A stretch of DNA of 64,000 nucleotides, taken from contig JAQTZB010000002.1 in NCBI GenBank assembly GCA_028688015.1, positions 124,001 through 188,000 on the forward strand. Direction: 5' to 3'. The notes under the pieces were generated by a model. That model saw only the letters and a program-made list of their open reading frames with translations. It did no database searches and was not told where the DNA came from. The translations under genes were made by a program, and so were the position numbers. This DNA comes from Elusimicrobiales bacterium. GTDB taxonomy: Bacteria > Elusimicrobiota > Elusimicrobia > Elusimicrobiales > UBA9959. Every line of letters starts with the position of its first letter. Position 1 is the stretch's first letter. Below are positions 9,732 to 20,645 of the stretch, piece after piece.

Positions 9732-10227
9732 GCCGATAAAAAATATCTGGAGAGCCCTGAAGGAACTTGCCGCCAGGCGGCAGGAGCTTTTTGTTAAGGC
9801 CGCCATCTACGCAGGGGCGGCCGGCTTCGCGGCGCTGACGCTTTTCTTCGGCCCGCCTAAACTCATCGAGCGCACCGAAACTCCGAAGTTCTGCGGGCTG
9901 TGCCATTCCATGTATCCGCAGCACGCCGCGTGGGAACATTCCGCCCACCGCTCGGCCCGCTGCATAGACTGCCACCTGCCCAACGACAATGCGGTGAACC
10001 ACTATGTCTGGAAGACCATCGACGGCAACAAGGACGTCTTCTACGAATTCTCGGGCCTGCGGGAACACGACGAGATAGCGCTTTCCCCCCACGGCCGCAA
10101 GGTGCTGCAGGCCAACTGCATCCGCTGCCACGAGGACATGGTCGTTCACATAGACCAGAAGCGCGCCTGCATAGACTGCCACCGCACCGTGGGACACAAG
10201 AGACAGGGAATGACCGAAACAAGGTGA
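9724..10227 (+). CDS. nrfH: Cytochrome c nitrite reductase small subunit, NapC/NirT-NrfH family
   Basis: One TM helix and four CxxCH motifs (CGLCH, CIDCH, CIRCH, CIDCH); next to nrfA. Confidence 0.88.
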   Translation: MPEPIKNIWRALKELAARRQELFVKAAIYAGAAGFAALTLFFGPPKLIERTETPKFCGLCHSMYPQHAAWEHSAHRSARCIDCHLPNDNAVNHYVWKTIDGNKDVFYEFSGLREHDEIALSPHGRKVLQANCIRCHEDMVVHIDQKRACIDCHRTVGHKRQGMTETR

Positions 10228-10232
10228 TAACC

Positions 10233-11675
10233 ATGAAAAAACTCATACTATTGGCCCCGGCGCTGTGCCTTTGCCTGGCGGCGTGCACCAAGAACGCCGA
10301 CCCTATAAAGGTTACCGAGCTCAAGCCCGGCGAGTACGAGCCGAAGGAATGGGCCAAGAATTATCCGCTGGAGTACGAGGGCTGGGAGGCCACCGCCAAC
10401 CCCACCCCCGCCGGCAAGAGCTATTACAAGAAGGGCTGGGACGCCGATGGCAAGGTCTACGACAAGCTCTCCGAGTTCCCCTACATGCCGCTGCTGTTCG
10501 CGGGCTGGGGCTTCGGCATAGAGTACAACGAGCCGCGCGGCCACATGCACATGCTGACCGACGTGCTGGACGTGGACCCGTCCCGCCGCAAGGCCGGCGG
10601 CGCCTGCCTGACCTGCAAGACCCCCTACGCCCAGGAGCTGCAGGCGAAGCACGGCAAGGACTATTTTTCCAAACCCTTCGACGAGGTCCACGCGCTGATC
10701 CCCAAGAACCACCAGAAGCTGGGCGTGGCCTGCATCAGCTGCCACGACGAGGCCGACGCGTCGCTGAGGCTAAAGAACGACTTCACGCTGGGCAAAGCCC
10801 TCAGGGACATGGGCGTGGACACGTCGAAACTGTCCAACCAGGACCTGCGCTCCCTGGTCTGCGCGCAGTGCCACGTCACCTACGTCGTCAGGAAAGACCG
10901 CGACATGAAGTCGGACTACGTCTTCTTTCCCTGGCAGAATTCCAAGTACGGCGCCATCTCCGTAGAGGACATAATAAAGAGGATAAAGAGCGACCCCGCC
11001 CACCAGGAGTGGACGCAGGCCGTGACCGGCTTCAAGCTGGGCTTCCTGCGCCACCCGGAGTTCGAGCTTTTCTCCAACGACAGCACGCACTGGAAAGCGG
11101 GCCTCGCCTGCGCCGACTGCCACATGCCCTATACCCGCTCCGGCTCCAAGAAGATCTCCGACCACCGCGTGATGAGCCCGCTGAAGAAGGATATGAAGGC
11201 CTGCATCCAGTGCCATACCGAGGGCAAAGAGTGGCTGATGCAGCGCGTGAAGTCCATCCAGGACCGCACGGCCTCGCTGCAGCTGCGCGCGGGCTACGCC
11301 ACGGCGACGGCCGCCAAGCTCTTCGAGCGCGCCAACGCGGCGCAGAAGGCCGGGCGTAGCCTGGACGCCGCGCTCTACGCCAAGGCGAAGGAATATTACG
11401 AGGAGGCCTTCTACCGCGTCACGTTCATAGGCGCGGAGAACTCGATGGGCTTTCACAACCCGCCCGAGACGCTGCGCGTGCTGGGCGACGCCGCCCATTA
11501 CGCCGCCAAGTCCGAGGCGCTGCTGCGGCAGCTGCTGGCGCAGGCCGGCGCCCCCGCCCCCGCCCGGGTGGACCTGGAGCTGGGCAAGTACCTCAGCAAC
11601 CGCGGCAAGAAAGGCCTGAACTTCGACAGCACGGTCGAGATCAAGGACCCTTTCAAGAACCAGGAAAAGTTCTAG
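10233..11675 (+). CDS. nrfA: Ammonia-forming cytochrome c nitrite reductase catalytic subunit
   Basis: CLTCK heme site plus CISCH, CAQCH, CADCH, CIQCH; lipoprotein-like leader LCLAACTK; start ATG 10233. Confidence 0.93.
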   Translation: MKKLILLAPALCLCLAACTKNADPIKVTELKPGEYEPKEWAKNYPLEYEGWEATANPTPAGKSYYKKGWDADGKVYDKLSEFPYMPLLFAGWGFGIEYNEPRGHMHMLTDVLDVDPSRRKAGGACLTCKTPYAQELQAKHGKDYFSKPFDEVHALIPKNHQKLGVACISCHDEADASLRLKNDFTLGKALRDMGVDTSKLSNQDLRSLVCAQCHVTYVVRKDRDMKSDYVFFPWQNSKYGAISVEDIIKRIKSDPAHQEWTQAVTGFKLGFLRHPEFELFSNDSTHWKAGLACADCHMPYTRSGSKKISDHRVMSPLKKDMKACIQCHTEGKEWLMQRVKSIQDRTASLQLRAGYATATAAKLFERANAAQKAGRSLDAALYAKAKEYYEEAFYRVTFIGAENSMGFHNPPETLRVLGDAAHYAAKSEALLRQLLAQAGAPAPARVDLELGKYLSNRGKKGLNFDSTVEIKDPFKNQEKF

Positions 11676-11693
11676 GCCGCCGCCGGCCATGGT

Positions 11694-11720
11694 AAAAACC
11701 CGCGCCCCGCGCGGGTTTTT
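11694..11720 (+). terminator. Intrinsic terminator after nrfA
   Basis: aaaaacccgcgccccgcgcgggttttt hairpin with T tract. Confidence 0.8.
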
Positions 11721-11789
11721 CTTTCCCGCGCAACCGCGGCGGCACCCGGCGCGTAACATAGAGAGGACCGTAAATTGTAGAATTATCTT

Positions 11790-13019
11790 ATGAAGACGCC
11801 GCTCGCTCTGGCCCTGCTGGCCGCCTTACCGCTTCCCTGCCTTGCCGAAACGCTGACCTACGAGGAGGCCCGCCGGGCCATGCTGGCCGCGAACCCGCAG
11901 GTCCAGGCAGCCGCGCGCAGCCTGGAGACGGCCGAGCTCAGGGTCAGGGCCGCGCGCGCCGGGCTCTACCCCTCTCTCAACGCCTCCGCCTCCTACGCCC
12001 GCTCCGGCACCCAGGGCCTGGAGCCGGGCGACTCCTATTCCTACGGTTTCAACGGCACGCAGCCGCTGTTCTCCCCGGCCGTGCCCGCCTCGGTGCGCTC
12101 CGCCGCCGCCGCCCGCAGGGCGGCCCAGGCCGCCTACGACAGGGCCGCCTCGCGCCTCTCCTTCGAACTGAAATCGGCCTTCGCCGACTCGCTGAGCGCC
12201 GCGGAGACGGTAACGCTCTCCGGGGAAACACTGAAGCGCCGCGCCGAGAACCTGGAGTTGATACGCCTGAAGTACGAGGCCGGCCGCGAGAACAAGGCCG
12301 CGCTGCTGGAAACCGAGGCCGCGCTGAAGACCGCCCGGTGGCAGGACGAGCGCTACCGCAAGAATCTCCTGCTCCTCGGGCGCAAGCTGAACCGCCTGCT
12401 GGGCCGTCCCGCCAGGGCCGCCGCGCCGGAGCTCAGCCTGGCCGCGCCGCCGGAGCCGCCCGCGGACTTTTCCGCTTTCGAAGCACGGCTGCAGAACCAT
12501 CCCTCGCTGCGCGCGGCCCGCGCCGCGCAGGATTCGGCCCGCGCCGCCCTGGACAGCGCCGACAGCGCCGCGCTGCCCGAAGCCTCCGCGAACGGCAGCT
12601 ACCGCTGGAGCGGCAGCGACTGGCCGGAGAAGCGCAATTCCTGGTCCCTGGGCGCAGGCGTCACCGTGCCCCTCTTCGCCGGCGGCCGCCTGGCGGCCAA
12701 CCGGGGCGCCGCCCGCTCCTCGCTGAGTTCGGCCGAGGCGGACCTGAAGAACGCCTCCGACGAGGTCTACCTCGCCGCCGAGGACGCCTTCCTGGCCTGG
12801 CGCGAGGCGCGCGCCTACCTGGACGTGGCAAAAAGTTCCCTGGAAGCCGCTCAGGCGCGCGCGTGGCTGGTGCGCAAGCAGTACCTGGCCGGCCAGGCCT
12901 CCTACTTCGAATGGCGCAACGTGGAGGAGCAGATCATCAGCGAACAGAACCAGTATCTTTCCGCCGGGCGCGGCCTGGCGGTCTCGCACGCCGCCTTCGT
13001 CCAGGCTATCGGAGAATAA
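11790..13019 (+). CDS. TolC-family outer membrane efflux protein
   Basis: LTYEEARRAMLAANPQVQAAARSLETAELRVRAARAGLYPSLNASASYARS; coiled-coil OEP repeats. Confidence 0.9.
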   Translation: MKTPLALALLAALPLPCLAETLTYEEARRAMLAANPQVQAAARSLETAELRVRAARAGLYPSLNASASYARSGTQGLEPGDSYSYGFNGTQPLFSPAVPASVRSAAAARRAAQAAYDRAASRLSFELKSAFADSLSAAETVTLSGETLKRRAENLELIRLKYEAGRENKAALLETEAALKTARWQDERYRKNLLLLGRKLNRLLGRPARAAAPELSLAAPPEPPADFSAFEARLQNHPSLRAARAAQDSARAALDSADSAALPEASANGSYRWSGSDWPEKRNSWSLGAGVTVPLFAGGRLAANRGAARSSLSSAEADLKNASDEVYLAAEDAFLAWREARAYLDVAKSSLEAAQARAWLVRKQYLAGQASYFEWRNVEEQIISEQNQYLSAGRGLAVSHAAFVQAIGE

Positions 13020-13982
13020 ATGAAAACGTCTTTTTTCAGGTCAAAGAAATTCATCTTCGGGGCGGCCCTGCTGCTGCTCGCGGGCGGAGGCTGCGCCGGC
13101 CTCAAGCGCCTGAAGGCCAAGGCCGAGGCGAAGCGCATCGCCGAGCTCACCCCGGTAAAGCCGGCTCGCGGGAAGCTGGTGACCAAAACACAGGCGACCG
13201 GCAGCGTGGAGCCCGAGAACCGGGTGCTGGTCACCCCTTCCGTGGGCGGGCGCGCCGAAGAGGTGCTGTTCGCGGAAGGGCAGACGGTCTCCAGGGGCCA
13301 GACGCTGGCCTGGGTCAGTTCCAGCGAGCGCACGGCCCTGCTGGACTCGCTGAGGATGAAGGACTCTACGCCGGAGGAGCGCAAGCTGGTGGAAGAGGCC
13401 TACAACCTGACGCCGGTGGTGGCGCCTATAGCCGGCCTGGTGGTCAAGCGCTCGGTGGAACCCGGCCAGTCGGTCAGCACCGCCAAAGAGCTGGCCGTCA
13501 TCTCCGACCGGCTGATAGTGAAAACTTTCGTTGACGAGACCGATATCGGCGCCGTCCGGGAGGGCCAGCGCGCCGAATTCTACCTGGACGCCTTCCCCAA
13601 GGAAAAATATTCCGGCAGCGTGCTGGCCATCGCGCACGAGTCTTCCAAGAAGGAAGGCGTGACCGGCTACGAGGTTAAAGTCCTGCCCTCCGGCCGCATT
13701 CCGGTGCTGCGCTCCGGCATGACCGCCGACGTGCTGGTCATTACCGGGACCAAGAAGGACGCGCTGACGGTGCCCAAGCGCGCCATCAAATACCGCAACG
13801 GCGGGGCCTTCGTCTCCCTGAAGAAGGCGCCGGGCGGCAACCTTTCGGAAAAAGAAGTAAAGACCGGCGCCGCCGACGAGAAGAACATCGAGGTGCTCTC
13901 AGGAGTCGACGAGAAGGACACCATTTATTACTCTACCGGGATAGCCAAGGAAGCCACCAGCATCTCGGTCTCGATGGATTAA
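13020..13982 (+). CDS. HlyD/MacA-type periplasmic adaptor
   Basis: ATGSVEPENRVLVTPSVGGRAEEVLFAEGQTVSRGQ..APIAGLVVKRSVEPGQSV; flanked by TolC and MacB-like genes. Confidence 0.9.
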   Translation: MKTSFFRSKKFIFGAALLLLAGGGCAGLKRLKAKAEAKRIAELTPVKPARGKLVTKTQATGSVEPENRVLVTPSVGGRAEEVLFAEGQTVSRGQTLAWVSSSERTALLDSLRMKDSTPEERKLVEEAYNLTPVVAPIAGLVVKRSVEPGQSVSTAKELAVISDRLIVKTFVDETDIGAVREGQRAEFYLDAFPKEKYSGSVLAIAHESSKKEGVTGYEVKVLPSGRIPVLRSGMTADVLVITGTKKDALTVPKRAIKYRNGGAFVSLKKAPGGNLSEKEVKTGAADEKNIEVLSGVDEKDTIYYSTGIAKEATSISVSMD

Positions 13983-13983
13983 A

Positions 13984-15936
<1,953 letters not shown>

Positions 15937-15939
15937 CCT

Positions 15940-17370
15940 TCAATAATTATTGTACAGCGCGAGCAGCAGGTCCTCGTGCATCTTGTCGGCCGCGCCGCCG
16001 TTCATGGAATAGTTGTTCATGATGGACGTGAAGGCGAGCGTCCGGCCCTTCTTCGTCTTCAAATAGCCCGTATAGGACCGAACACCGTTGAGCGAGCCGG
16101 ATTTCAGGCGCAGGTTCCGCTCCAGCGGCGTGCCCTTGCCCAGCCCCCGCAGGTGCCCGGTGGCGTCAGGGTCGCCGGGGAACACGAGGGAATCGTAGAA
16201 GTCCGGAAAATATTTGGCCTTATAGACGTGCCGCAGCAGGTCCGTAAAGGTTTCAGGTTTCACCAGGTTGCGCGACGACAGGCCGCAGGCGTCCTCGAGG
16301 TCCAGTTCGGAGACGTCGGCCCCTGCCGCGGCCAGGAAAGAGCGCAGCGCCTCCTGACCCTTCGAAGGGGAGCCGTCGCCCAGGTGCCGCAGCAGCAGCT
16401 CGGCGTAAAGGTTGAAGCTGCGCTTGTTGGTAACGCGCGCCACGGCCTTCAGCGGGACGGAAGGCGTCTCGGCCACCTGCGTCAGCTTGGCGCCGGGCGC
16501 GGGGACGCCCCGGTAGGGCTTCTTGTTTGAATTTATCCCGGACTTCGTCAGGTAGGCGTTAAAAGCCCTGGCGGCGTAAAGCGCGGGGTCAGGCAGGGCG
16601 GCCTTTATGGCGAACTCCGGCTGCCCCTGCGGTATAGAGCCCAGCAGGACGGCCGAGTCCTGCCCCGGGAAGGCGTAGACGTAGCCGTTGTCGCCGGAGC
16701 CCTTCGGGCCGGTCTTCATCCGGTTCTCGAATTTCAGCCCGTCCTGGTAGGGCTCGGTGCGCAGCACCGCCGCCTCGCCGCCCACGGCCTCGGCGGGCTT
16801 GAAGTAGAGTTTGTACAGGTTGTCCCCAACCGTGAGGGCGGAGGGCTGCGCCGCGTAGTAGTTGCCGATGTCTTCCCACGCCCAGGAACCGGGTTGCCAG
16901 CTCTCGAAGGCGGAGTCGTCGCCCACCACCGCGCCGTTTATCACGTTGATCCCGGCGGCCCTGAGGGCAGCGGCCCAGGCCTTGAAAACTTCCTCCGGCG
17001 GGGGCGCGCCGCCGATGAACTGGGAACCCAGCGAAGCGTCCCCGCCGCCCTTGATATAGAGGTTGCCGTTCAGGAAGCCGTTGACGATGCTGCCGTCGTA
17101 GTAAAGCCGGGTGTAAAAGACCTTTTCCGGCCCCAGCTTCTCCAGCGCCGCGGCCGTCACAACCACCTTCAGCGAGCTGGCCGGCACCAGGTTCAGCCGG
17201 GGATTGCGCTCCGCCACCACCTTGCCGGTGGCGGCGTCCTTCACGCTGAGCCCCCAGGAGGCGTTCTTCACCCCCGGCAGGGCGGCTATCTCGCCGATCT
17301 TGCTCTTGATATCGGCGGCTTCCAGCGCGCCGGGCAGCAGCAGCAAAGCCGCTAAAACGATGGTTTTCAT
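15940..17370 (-). CDS. dacB: D-alanyl-D-alanine carboxypeptidase/endopeptidase, PBP4 (DacB) family
   Basis: LVPASSLKVVVTAAALEKLG (SxxK), SxN and KSGSLNGVRSYTGYL (KSG box); start MKTIVLAALLLLPGALEA at 17370. Confidence 0.85.
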   Translation of the reverse strand: MKTIVLAALLLLPGALEAADIKSKIGEIAALPGVKNASWGLSVKDAATGKVVAERNPRLNLVPASSLKVVVTAAALEKLGPEKVFYTRLYYDGSIVNGFLNGNLYIKGGGDASLGSQFIGGAPPPEEVFKAWAAALRAAGINVINGAVVGDDSAFESWQPGSWAWEDIGNYYAAQPSALTVGDNLYKLYFKPAEAVGGEAAVLRTEPYQDGLKFENRMKTGPKGSGDNGYVYAFPGQDSAVLLGSIPQGQPEFAIKAALPDPALYAARAFNAYLTKSGINSNKKPYRGVPAPGAKLTQVAETPSVPLKAVARVTNKRSFNLYAELLLRHLGDGSPSKGQEALRSFLAAAGADVSELDLEDACGLSSRNLVKPETFTDLLRHVYKAKYFPDFYDSLVFPGDPDATGHLRGLGKGTPLERNLRLKSGSLNGVRSYTGYLKTKKGRTLAFTSIMNNYSMNGGAADKMHEDLLLALYNNY

Positions 17371-17411
17371 AGGGAAAGTATACCAAATCAAAAAATGGTA
17401 GATTATCACAC

Positions 17412-18329
17412 ATGAAACTGCTTCTCGCCGCCCTCCTCCTCTTACCGGCCTTCGCCGCCGGCCAAGAGGCCCCGGAGAAGAAGACAACTATCGAAGTTGA
17501 GCTTGACCCGTACTATTCCGCCGTCGGCGTCTACAACAGCCTGACCGGCAAACCCATCCCCCACCTGAAAGTGGCTTCCGAGGTCGAGATCTACCGGGAG
17601 CTCATCGCCAACTTCTACCGCCCGCGCACGCTGATCATAGAGGCCAGCCTGAACCCGCTGCCCTACGCCGGCACGCTGATAAAGCGCCACCAGCCCGGCT
17701 TCTACGAGGACATGCAGTGGGCCAGCAACTTCAACGCCGTGCAGGCCGCCACCGCCGGCTTCGAGGAGCCGTGGGCGCTCTCGCTCTTCCTGGGCAACGT
17801 GGTCTCGTTCGACACGATAAAGAAATCCTTCCAGGGCAAGCGCAACGGCTACTCGGGCCTGCTGATAGACCTGGGCACGCACCACATCAAGGATAATGTG
17901 CTTATCCGCGACAACTGGCTGCAGATGGAAGGGAAACTGAAAGGCGAGCAGATCCTGGCCGACCGCAGCCTGCGCTGGAGCTTCCGCGGCGGCGCCAAGT
18001 TCCACGGCGACGGCCACATCGCGGACTCTTTCTTCGTCGGCTTCCGGCGCAGCCGCACCGATTTCAAGGAGAAGGGCAGCTTCTGGCTGCTCAACAGCGG
18101 CTTCGAATACACCTCGGATTTTTCGCAGAAGAAGTTTGAGCCGATCCGCCACCTGCTGGTGGTGGACAAGAAGTTCCCCCTCAAGCGCTCGCGCGCCGCC
18201 TTCACCCTGGGCCTCGGCTTCGTCTGGACCGCCGACAAGAAATACTCCGGCCCCCTGTCCAGCAGCGCCGCCGGCACCAGAACCCCCAACAGCTTCCAGT
18301 TCATCCTCCGCCCCAACCTCGAGTTCTAA
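17412..18329 (+). CDS. Secreted protein, probable outer-membrane beta-barrel, function unknown
   Basis: Signal peptide MKLLLAALLLLPAFAAG; alternating aromatic strands and terminal ..LRPNLEF. Confidence 0.65.
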   Translation: MKLLLAALLLLPAFAAGQEAPEKKTTIEVELDPYYSAVGVYNSLTGKPIPHLKVASEVEIYRELIANFYRPRTLIIEASLNPLPYAGTLIKRHQPGFYEDMQWASNFNAVQAATAGFEEPWALSLFLGNVVSFDTIKKSFQGKRNGYSGLLIDLGTHHIKDNVLIRDNWLQMEGKLKGEQILADRSLRWSFRGGAKFHGDGHIADSFFVGFRRSRTDFKEKGSFWLLNSGFEYTSDFSQKKFEPIRHLLVVDKKFPLKRSRAAFTLGLGFVWTADKKYSGPLSSSAAGTRTPNSFQFILRPNLEF

Positions 18330-18338
18330 CCATAGATC

Positions 18339-18716
18339 CGCGAGATGCCCAGTCGGGGCCAGCAGGGGAGGGGCCCCGTGCTCCTGGCAGAAGGGAACCG
18401 TTGGCCGTCTGATGCGCATAGCGCTTGATACGGCACGGGCATAGCCCAGCGCGGTTTCCCCCCGCCCTTGGGAAATTATGGGCGGGGCCCCCTTCCCCAA
18501 AGTCGCACGGAACCCCTCCCCTGCCGTCCCCTCCGTATATTTGTCAGTCTACTCCAAGCGAGCCACCAGCGGAAACCGCGAGGGGCAGGGTTAGCAAAAC
18601 CCTCATGAGGAGGAGGCTTGCGTAGCGCCGACGACGAATGCGGAGGGGAGGCCACGGTGTGGCCGACCCGCGTTTTGCGTTCCTGCCCCTCGCGGTAGGC
18701 CGCCAACCCACGAGCG
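18339..18716 (-). repeat. Copy A of a ~370-bp intergenic repeat element (reverse orientation relative to copy B)
   Basis: Reverse complement aligns by eye almost end to end with 44559-44930; contains a 15-bp inverted repeat at 18575-18589 / 18682-18696. Confidence 0.9.
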
Positions 18717-18755
18717 CCGCCTCCGTAGGTATACCCTCGCCGGCCCCGCAGGAAT

Positions 18756-19670
18756 TTATTTTCTAGAGTAGCGGCCGGACTTCATGGTGTCGAAGTAGGC
18801 CACTTCGGATTTGGTGAGAAAGCGCGGGGTCAGTTTGAGCCCGGCCATGCAGTCAAGGATGTAGAAGAGGGCGGTCAGCACTTCGTTGACCGCGGGAGAA
18901 GCTTTGCCGTCCAGCTCGGGCGCGCCCACGTAGAGCGCCTGGTCCGGGGAAAGGACGTTCTCCAGCATGAAAGACTTGCCGTAATGCGCCAGCCGCGCCG
19001 CGTTATGCGCCGACAGCCCGGCCGAAGGCAGCACCGCCGGGTAAGGCGGCAGCTTCAGCCCTTTGCGGATAGTCTCGTTCACCCGCTCGTTAAGCTCCAG
19101 CGCCCCCTCCACCCCGGCATGGGCCGCCAGCAGTCCGTGGTTCGCCAGGAAGAAGACCTGCGGCCCGGACGCGCGCGCGCGGTCGTTGATGGCCGTGCAG
19201 AGCTGCGGGCCCGGGGCCTTGTAAGGAATGAACTCCGCGTCCGGGAAGAGGCGGCGCCCCAGCGCGTGTCCCTCGGCGCTCATGTTGAGGAGGTTGGCGT
19301 AAACCGAGTGGGTGTGGATCACCACGGTATTGAGCAGCGCGTGGAAGCCGGTCTCGATGGACGGCGCGGCCGGCGGCACGCCCAGCACCGGCAGGGCCTG
19401 CGCGCAGATATACTCCGAAAACTCATTATCCCCGCCGGGACCGGCGGCGATGCGGCGCCTGATGTTGCCGTAATTCACCAGCGCCCAGCCGGAGCGCGGC
19501 GTCAGGTCCTTGAGCTGCGAGCCGGAGGCCTTCACCAGCATGCGCTCGGTCCCGGTTTTCACAGAAACGTTGCCGCCGCCGCCCTGCGTCAGGTCCGGCC
19601 GGCAGCCCGCGGCGCGGGCCGCCCGGGCCAGCAGTTCGGGCGCCTTGTCGAGCGACGGGTCGAAGCTCAT
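18756..19670 (-). CDS. Class II aldolase/adducin-family protein
   Basis: DLTQGGGGNVSVKTGTERMLVKASGSQLKDL; VVIHTHSVYANLL; NHGLLAA. Confidence 0.85.
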   Translation of the reverse strand: MSFDPSLDKAPELLARAARAAGCRPDLTQGGGGNVSVKTGTERMLVKASGSQLKDLTPRSGWALVNYGNIRRRIAAGPGGDNEFSEYICAQALPVLGVPPAAPSIETGFHALLNTVVIHTHSVYANLLNMSAEGHALGRRLFPDAEFIPYKAPGPQLCTAINDRARASGPQVFFLANHGLLAAHAGVEGALELNERVNETIRKGLKLPPYPAVLPSAGLSAHNAARLAHYGKSFMLENVLSPDQALYVGAPELDGKASPAVNEVLTALFYILDCMAGLKLTPRFLTKSEVAYFDTMKSGRYSRK

Positions 19671-20578
19671 GGCTTCTTGGCCCTCGGGTGCGCCTTCTCG
19701 TAAACTTCCTTCAGGCGCTCCAGCGACACGTGCGTGTAGATCTCGGTGGTCTGCAGATTCTTGTGGCCCAGCATCTCCTGCACGGACTTCAGGTCGCAGC
19801 CGCGGTCCAGCAGGTGCGTGGCGAAGGAGTGGCGCACAGAATGCGGGTTCACGTGCCGCGCGAAGCGCGCGCGCTTGGCCAGCCTGCGGAAGATCAGCGC
19901 TATGCCCGCCCCGGTCAGGCGCGTATTGCGGGCGTTGAGGAACAGCGGCTGGGCGTGCGCCAGCGGCTTGGGACGCGTCTCCAGGTAATCCCGGATCGCA
20001 GAGAGCGCCCTATCCCCGACGGGCACCAGCCGCTCGGCCGAGCCCTTGCCCATCACCCGGGCGAAGCCGGAATAGAGGTCCAGGTCCCCGATGTTCAGCC
20101 CCGACGCCTCCGAGCGGCGAAGGCCGCTGGAGTAGACCAGCTCGAACAGCGCGAAGTCGCGCAGGGCGAAATAATAGGTCTTCTCCCGCGCGTTCACTTC
20201 CTCGGGGCGGTTGCTGTCCTGCAGTTTGCCCACCTCCCCTTCGGTCATGAAGCGCGGCAGCCGCTTTTCCTTTTTAGGGATGGTGATCAGGTCGAAGGGG
20301 TCGGTCTCCAGTTTGCCGTTCTCCAGCAGCCAGCGAAGGAAGGAGCGCACGGCGGAGATCTTGCGCAGCAGCGTGTTGCGGGAGACTTCGCGGGCGCTGA
20401 CCGAGGCTATATAGCCGCGCATCAGCAGGCGGTCCAGCGCGGCCGGGGTTTCGGCCCGGTTGGCGGCGGCGTGGGCGAGGAATTCCCCCAGGTCGAACTG
20501 GTAGGCCTTGACCGTATTTTTGGAGAAATTGCGCTGCGCCCGGAGGTGCAGCAGGAATTGGTCTACCAGCAGCTTCAT
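19667..20578 (-). CDS. Tyrosine recombinase XerC/XerD
   Basis: LVYSSGLRRSEA..HSVRHSFATHLLDRGCDLKSVQEMLGHKNLQTTEIYTHVS. Confidence 0.93.
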   Translation of the reverse strand: MKLLVDQFLLHLRAQRNFSKNTVKAYQFDLGEFLAHAAANRAETPAALDRLLMRGYIASVSAREVSRNTLLRKISAVRSFLRWLLENGKLETDPFDLITIPKKEKRLPRFMTEGEVGKLQDSNRPEEVNAREKTYYFALRDFALFELVYSSGLRRSEASGLNIGDLDLYSGFARVMGKGSAERLVPVGDRALSAIRDYLETRPKPLAHAQPLFLNARNTRLTGAGIALIFRRLAKRARFARHVNPHSVRHSFATHLLDRGCDLKSVQEMLGHKNLQTTEIYTHVSLERLKEVYEKAHPRAKKP

Positions 20579-20595
20579 AGTGAGATTCTAGCACT

Positions 20596-20630
20596 TTAAA
20601 AAAAGAACGGCGGGCTGCCCCGCCGTCCCT
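20596..20630 (-). terminator. Intrinsic terminator downstream of topA
   Basis: Reverse strand acggcggggcagcccgccgttcttttttt: GC hairpin then T tract. Confidence 0.75.
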
Positions 20631-20645
20631 TTCAGCGAGCCGGCC

